Shown piece after piece: positions 58,937-64,000 of a DNA stretch of 64,000 nt. Positions within the stretch are counted from its first letter, which is position 1; every line of letters starts with the position of its first letter. A program made the position numbers and the translations under genes. Below the pieces are notes generated by a model. The model searched no databases, was not told where the DNA came from, and saw nothing but the letters and a program-made list of their open reading frames with translations. The stretch is from Mastigias papua. Lineage: Eukaryota; Cnidaria; Scyphozoa; Rhizostomeae; Mastigiidae. The stretch spans positions 124,001 to 188,000 of the forward strand of contig CAXHSL010000120.1 of NCBI GenBank assembly GCA_964019165.1. The letters are read 5' to 3'.

Positions 58937-60075
58937 GACGCTGTGAGTGAAGTGGAACGAAAGAGAGACGAAATGAACCGTGCTTTCATTACGTTCATTT
59001 CTTTTCTCTCTCTTTCGGTTCTCTTCATTCACATCTTTACAGGATTTCATGTTTAGGGTTCGTGGCTCTTCTTCCTCTTTAATTTAATTGCAAAGAAGTA
59101 GAACGCATGCGCGAATTAAATTAAAGAGAAGAAAAGAGCCACGAGTAAACCACTGTCTCAAGGTGCTGTTGTAGGTGTAATAATTGTGGTTCGTTTTTAA
59201 TTTGTGTTTTGTTCATATTAAATTAAATTCACGCTTCATTACATTCCATTGTAATTTAATTTAATTAGAACAAACACAAAGGAAAAACACACGGTGGAAA
59301 GAGTGAAATGAATGAGAAACGAAGCATGCGTTCCACTTATCTTCGTTTCTATTCATTTCAATCTTTCCCTTGTTTCTTTGTCTTGGTCTTTTTCACGCTT
59401 CCTTTCTCTCATTGTAAAAAGACCAAGAACAAATGAAACAAGGCATGAATGAAGTGAAAAGAGAGAAAACACGCGCTCATTCATTCCTTTCACTCGCTTG
59501 TTTTTCTCCTTTTCATTTCATTCATTCTTATTCTTATTATTAGGTTGTGGGAAAAGGAATGAAATAAAGAGAATGAAAAGTAATGGAATGTGAACGAAGT
59601 GGAATGAAGCACGTTTTCATTCGCTTTATCTTCATTTACTTTTCCACCATTATTATTTGGATTCCAGGGTGAAGAGAGCGGAGTGAACGAAGTGAGTGAA
59701 GTGAGATGAATGGTAAGTGTGGTCTTATTTCGCTTAATTATAAATGAAGTGCATGAATTAAACGAAAGAAGACACACGAATCCATGAATGAAAAGTGAAC
59801 AGAAACAGGAATGATTCCGTGGCCTGGTTTCGTTCCCTAATTTGTTTCTTTTGTTGCGTTTAATTCGTGCTTCATGCTTCCATTACAATTAAACGCAATA
59901 AAAGACCCAAATTATTACACTCACTTCACCCTTGTTCTTGATTCATTGTTCTTCTTTGTGCTTCTTTCGTGGCTTATTTCTCGCACTCCTTTCTCTCACT
60001 TGAAAATATGCCACAAAGAAGAACAATGAAGAGAAACCAGGCATGAATGGTAACTAAATCTAGGTGAATGAGTGG

Positions 60076-60145
60076 TTTTGTTCTAATTGAATTAAATTAA
60101 AAGGTAAAGAATGCACGCTTTTAATTTATTTCAATTAGCACAAAA
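60076..60145 (-). repeat. Hairpin with minimal tip, TTTTGT-foot family
   Basis: Feet TTTTGTTCTAATTGAA and partner with the mismatch after TTTTGT. Arm TTAAAAG, tip GTAAAGAATGCACG (14 bases), arm CTTTTAA. Confidence 0.88.
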
Positions 60146-60349
60146 TATAGAACGAACGGAAATTAAAAAGAACAAAACACGCTTCATTCTTCATTGTTTT
60201 TGTTCTTTTTACTTTCACTTCGTTCTACAACCTTGTCTGGATGGGAATGAAATGAAATGTAATGTGGAATGAATGGTATCTTCTGGTACACTTGGGATTA
60301 GTTCATGATGGCCGGCGGTTGATTTCCAGGTCAAAGAGAGCCGGAAGAA

Positions 60350-60900
60350 TGATCCAGGATTTACAATTATAGATTAATGAAAGGAAATAATGAAAGAGTA
60401 ATGAAAGTTCACAGTTAGTTCATATATAATTCTATGAAATGAAGAAATGAAAGAATGAATGTGCCAAGTTAAAAGAATTAAATTAACAAGAAGGAGATCA
60501 GGAACAAGAATATTAATGAAAAGATAAGAGAAACAAAATATTTTATTACAATTAATTCAAATAAACACTCTTCCTTTATTGTTGCCTTGTTCCATTTCAT
60601 TACATTCACCACAAGATATGAAATGAAGATAATGTGAAGGAAATAATGAGCGAGAATGAAGAATTAACGAAGGGAAAGATGAATAAAGGAGCAAAATAAT
60701 TATTCCTAAAGGTAAAAACGTAATTAATAACAAGAAGTCAAATACCAATAAATATTAAATTAGAAAAAAGAATGGAAATGAAATAAGCCAAATGTAAGAA
60801 AGTGAAGAGGGAAAAGAATGAAGATAATGGAATATGAAAAGAATGAAAGCATTAATTAAAATAAAATGATCAATTATAATTAAGGTGACATTAAAGATTA
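60350..60900. other. AT-rich stretch with a 20-base match to cox1
   Basis: Hairpin-poor. Bases 60,741-60,760 match cox1 bases 11,527-11,546 exactly and in the same sense, and the frame coding LIFIGI is open on either side if TGA is Trp. The flanking codons do not resemble cox1, so a relic is possible but unproven. Confidence 0.4.
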
Positions 60901-61132
60901 GGTGTAATGTAGTGATGAAAGAACGGAATGGAACGAATGGAAAGAAGCGCGTGTTTCTTTGTTTCGTGCCTTTGTGCTTTTCTTCTCTAGGCCAGGTGTG
61001 AATGTGTTTAGTTAAATTAAATTAAGCAAAAGTAATGAAATCATGCTTCCGCTCACTTCATTATATTTCATTACGTTCTTTTTGCTTAATTAATTAAAAA
61101 TAAACACATTTCATTCACCTTTGTTCTCTGGT

Positions 61133-61210
61133 TGTGTGGCTGGTGTGTTCATTTATAATTAATTCACGCGTATTCACTTGTAATTAATTATAAACAAACA
61201 CAGCCACACA
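61133..61210 (+). repeat. Hairpin, XY=AC
   Basis: Feet TGTGTGGCT and AGCCACACA, arm TATAATTAATT, tip CACGC to TTGT, arm AATTAATTATA. Confidence 0.87.
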
Positions 61211-61423
61211 TTCATTATAATTTAGGTCAACAGCTGATTTCCTCAATTCTTTCTTGTTTCCCTTGTTTGTTTATTTAAATTAACCGTGCTTCATTCGTTC
61301 ACCCTCTTCACTTCATTCCATTACGTTAATTTAAATAAAGTAAACAAGGGAAAAGAACGAACCGAGAGATGAAGATAGCAGATTTAGGGAACGGTACAGA
61401 AGGAAGAACCACCTTGATTTCCA

Positions 61424-61516
61424 ATTCGTGTGCTTGTTAATTAAAAGAAATGAAATCACGCATCTCACTTCGTTTCATTTGTATTTCATTTATTTTAATT
61501 AATTAAACACACGAAT
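61424..61516 (+). repeat. Hairpin, XY=AC
   Basis: Feet ATTCGTGTG and CACACGAAT, arm AAATGAAAT, tip CACGC to TTTGT, arm ATTTCATTT. Confidence 0.86.
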
Positions 61517-61702
61517 CTTTATCTTTACCACAAGGATATAGGTGTAAAGAATGAATTGAATATGAAGAAGAATGAATGAATTACAAACGAAAGTAAGAGA
61601 AGTGCGTGAATTCATTCCATTTCTTCTTTCATTATTCACTTCATTCCTTTCCCGTGGCTGGTTCGTGGCTCTTGGTGAACTACCTCCAAGTCATAAAGAA
61701 GG

Positions 61703-61795
61703 CAAAAGACCCAAATTAATATGAAATAAAGAGAATTATAAGGGAATAAAGGGACGCATGAATTCTCTTTTATTTCCATTAATTTAGCTCTTTTG
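61703..61795 (-). repeat. Hairpin, AAAAGA-foot family, XY=AT
   Basis: Feet CAAAAGACCCAAATTAAT and partner. Inner arm AGAGAATT, tip ATAAG to GCATG, arm AATTCTCT: the reverse form of the AT class. Confidence 0.85.
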
Positions 61796-61881
61796 TAATG
61801 GAATGGAAAGTGAAGTGAAGAAAGACAATGGAATGACAATGAAGCGTGCTTTCTTCACTTTACAATTTCCATTCCATTATT

Positions 61882-61946
61882 CTTTGTACTTTGTTGTTCC
61901 TTATTTCGTGCATTCTTTACAAATAAAGGAACAACAAAGAACAAAG
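61882..61946 (+). repeat. Hairpin with minimal tip, XY=GT
   Basis: Arms CTTTGTTGTTCCTTATTT-like and AAATAAAGGAACAACAAAG, tip CGTGCATTCTTTAC (14 bases). Homologous in its arms to 9,347-9,420, which has four extra stem pairs. Confidence 0.87.
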
Positions 61947-61949
61947 CAG

Positions 61950-62090
61950 GAAGGGAACGGAGTGTAGGATTAGTAGGTGAAGGTATAACTATAACCAGAA
62001 AGAAGGTGAAGGTACCTTGATTAGTAGGTGAAGGTATAACTATAAGCCAGAAAGAAGGATAGAACTACCTTGATTAGTAGGTGGAATAGA
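61950..62090. repeat. Junction-word cluster at the left edge of R5b
   Basis: GGAGTGTAGGATTAGTAGG, GGTATAACTATAA twice, CCAGAAAGAAGG twice and ACCTTGATTAGTAGG twice, immediately before R5b. Confidence 0.8.
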
Positions 62091-62154
62091 ACCCAAGCAG
62101 AAGATAGAATGTGTACTAGATCCTGGATGTAAAACTCAAGGTCGTGTGTGCTGT
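62054..62154. repeat. 101-bp repeat R9, copy b
   Basis: Second copy of 41,387-41,487, overlapping the edge of R5 copy b. Confidence 0.9.
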
Positions 62155-64000
62155 TTAAATTAATTAAAATACAAAGAATGCGTGATTTTAATTAAGTTAA
62201 ACAAACACACGAGGGAATGAAAGGAAAAGGAACAAAAGAAGCGTGCTTCCATTCTTTCATTACCTTCTTTTGTACCTTTTCATTTCATTCTCCTTTACCT
62301 GGAAATCAAGGTGTAAAAAGCCCTAATTTAATTATAATTGAACACGCACTTCATTCCCTTCGTTTGTTTCAATTATAAATTAAATTAGTTCTTTTTATTC
62401 TCGCATATCCTGGTGCCTGTGTGTTAATTTAAATTAATTAAAGCACGCATCACTTATTCTCTTCGTGTTTAATTAATTTAAATGGAACACAGCCAGGCGA
62501 AGGTAGTGAAGAAAGACGAATGAAGATGAACAGAGAAACGAAACAAGTGAAAGAAATGAACGCGTGTTCGCTCTGTTCTCTTCATTCCCATTTTGTGTTA
62601 ATTAAAATGAATAAAGACGCGTATCCTTGTTTTATTCAATTTAATTAATACAAAATGACCATTTCATTCATTAGGTTGGGAAGAGAAGTGAAAGAAGTGA
62701 ACGGAACGTACCTGGCATGCGATTCCAAGGGTGCTGTGACTCCTTTGTTTCTCCTTTTGCTTATTTAATTCACGCATATTCACTTCGTTTCATTTGTAAT
62801 TAAATAAGCAAAGGAGACACAAAGAACCAGGCATAGATTCCGTGTTCGTTTGAATTAAATAAAACGAAATACAAGTGAGAGGAAAGAACGCGTGATTTCG
62901 TTTCATTTAATTACAAACAAACACATTTCATTCATATTATTCTACAACTTAGGACTTACAATGCATTTCTTAGGTATAATTCCAAGGGTTCCCGAAGGCT
63001 ATTACCGTACCGAGTCCAAGTCATAAAGGTGTCTCATCATTTCCAAGGTTCCCAGTTGCTGGTTCGTTTCCCTGTTGTGCGTTCATTTAAATTAAAACAC
63101 AAAGAGGAACGTATGCGTGGTTTTAATTTAATTGAACGAAGACAACAGAGAAAAGGAACCACAGGAACGACCCCAGATCTAGTACACTTTCTCCAGTCAT
63201 AATTGTCTAGTTCACAGTTAGTTCAGTCATAAGATTAGGACGCCACCATCAGTTCTCGTTCGTTTCTATTCTTTCACTTATTCAATTCGTTCTTTCCCTT
63301 TATTTAATTAACTCTTTTCCATTATAATTCACCTTCGTTTCCCTTACATTATAATTTAACTTATTTCCATTACATTATAATTATTTTCATTACATTATGG
63401 TTCCTTTATTCTTTGCTTTTACTTTATGATGCGTCTTTCATTTCTCCTTTTCCCGCATCTTTTGTTTAACTTTAAGGATTTCCACGTATTCCCTTCATGG
63501 TTCGTTCATATTTCTTTCCCACTTCATTCGTATTCCCTTCACACTTCCTTCTACAACCTCATAATCTTTAATGGAACGAAGAGAAGTTATTATAATTACA
63601 ATAAAGCAAAGATCTTAATTAGAATTGAATATAAAGGAAAGATGAATGTAACTATAATGTAATGAATGAAATGCGTGATGAATGAACGAAGCATTATGAA
63701 TATAGGAGCAAAATATGAATGAATGGAAAGAATGAATAGAGCAAAAGAATTAAAATGATCCAAAATATGCTCTTTAATTACAGGAAATGTGAGTGAAATG
63801 AAAGGATTGAAACAAACAGGAAGAAAGAACTAAATTATAGCTCCTAAAATAGAAAGAATTAATTGCAATAAAATATGAGCGAACAACGAAGTGAAAGGAA
63901 TGTGGTGAAGTTAATTATAATTAAATGAAACAAAGAACACAAAGAAGTAGAACGGATGCGTGGTTCTTGTTTCCCTTTAATTAAATTAAATTCAGCACAT
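62068..64000. repeat. 1.93-kb repeat R5, inverted copy b, open at window end
   Basis: Mirror image of 36,851-38,783, still matching at the last base of the window, so the true repeat is longer. Its first 247 bp are the third copy of the short repeat at 35,662 and 38,537. No gene; it contains the AT-rich stretch 63,291-63,911. Confidence 0.95.

Larger units (their letters stand above)
57871..60349. other. Unique hairpin and spacer region
   Basis: Hairpins with spacers such as 58,130-58,470, which is largely free of hairpins and has no recognised content. The word CCATGAGGTAGAAAGC at 58,648 is shared with R2. Confidence 0.55.

Overview
This window looks like mitochondrial DNA, most likely from a myzozoan alveolate (the dinoflagellate, apicomplexan and chrompodellid group). 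It holds one recognisable protein gene, cox1, on the minus strand. Its protein reads like apicomplexan and dinoflagellate COX1 (NCNHKGLG, ELYSS, SPEVVYPR). One invariant tryptophan is written TGA, so a TGA=Trp code or editing is needed. I see no tRNA genes, no bacterial-type genes and no cob or cox3. Two short pieces of large-subunit rRNA are recognisable between non-coding elements, which fits the fragmented rRNA of this group. The assignment to myzozoa is inference; the mitochondrial origin is close to certain.

Almost everything else is built from three kinds of non-coding material. (1) Well over a hundred imperfect hairpins of about 45-140 bp with different arms. In nearly every one I checked, the stem tip follows one rule: arm, unpaired C, a dinucleotide XY, GC, a pyrimidine-rich loop, TT, the complement of XY, arm. 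XY varies (AC, AT, GT, GC, TC) and its partner varies with it. The hairpins lie in both orientations. (2) Short hairpin-free spacers made from a limited set of recurring words; the two rRNA pieces are such spacers. (3) AT-rich stretches of 0.3-1.1 kb with few clean hairpins that share short words with one another.

The larger layout is a mosaic of duplications. An 8.0-kb block carrying cox1 occurs at 9,586-17,602 and 24,545-32,561, with a 5.06-kb truncated third copy at 45,219-50,278 that cuts cox1. A 4.76-kb block carrying the LSU peptidyl-transferase piece occurs at 19,714-24,473 and inverted at 50,315-55,074; its first 1.33 kb also occurs at 6,808-8,137. Smaller direct and inverted copies are 865, 247, 176, 168 and 101 bp long, and a 1.93-kb inverted copy runs off the right edge. 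By my count about 59% of the window is present in more than one copy, and wherever I compared copies they were identical. Most breakpoints fall in clusters of words such as CACCTACTAATC, TCCTATAGTTCACC and TACCATTAGCC. This suggests a recombining, multi-isomer genome.

Unique regions (1-1,802; 1,971-5,249; 8,138-9,266; 17,603-19,713; 33,435-35,661; 39,028-45,218; 55,075-61,900) are hairpins and spacers with no supportable gene. The strongest candidate for an undescribed system is the hairpin family with its covarying tip, its conserved off-centre mismatch in the arms, and its habit of supplying the first and last codons of cox1.
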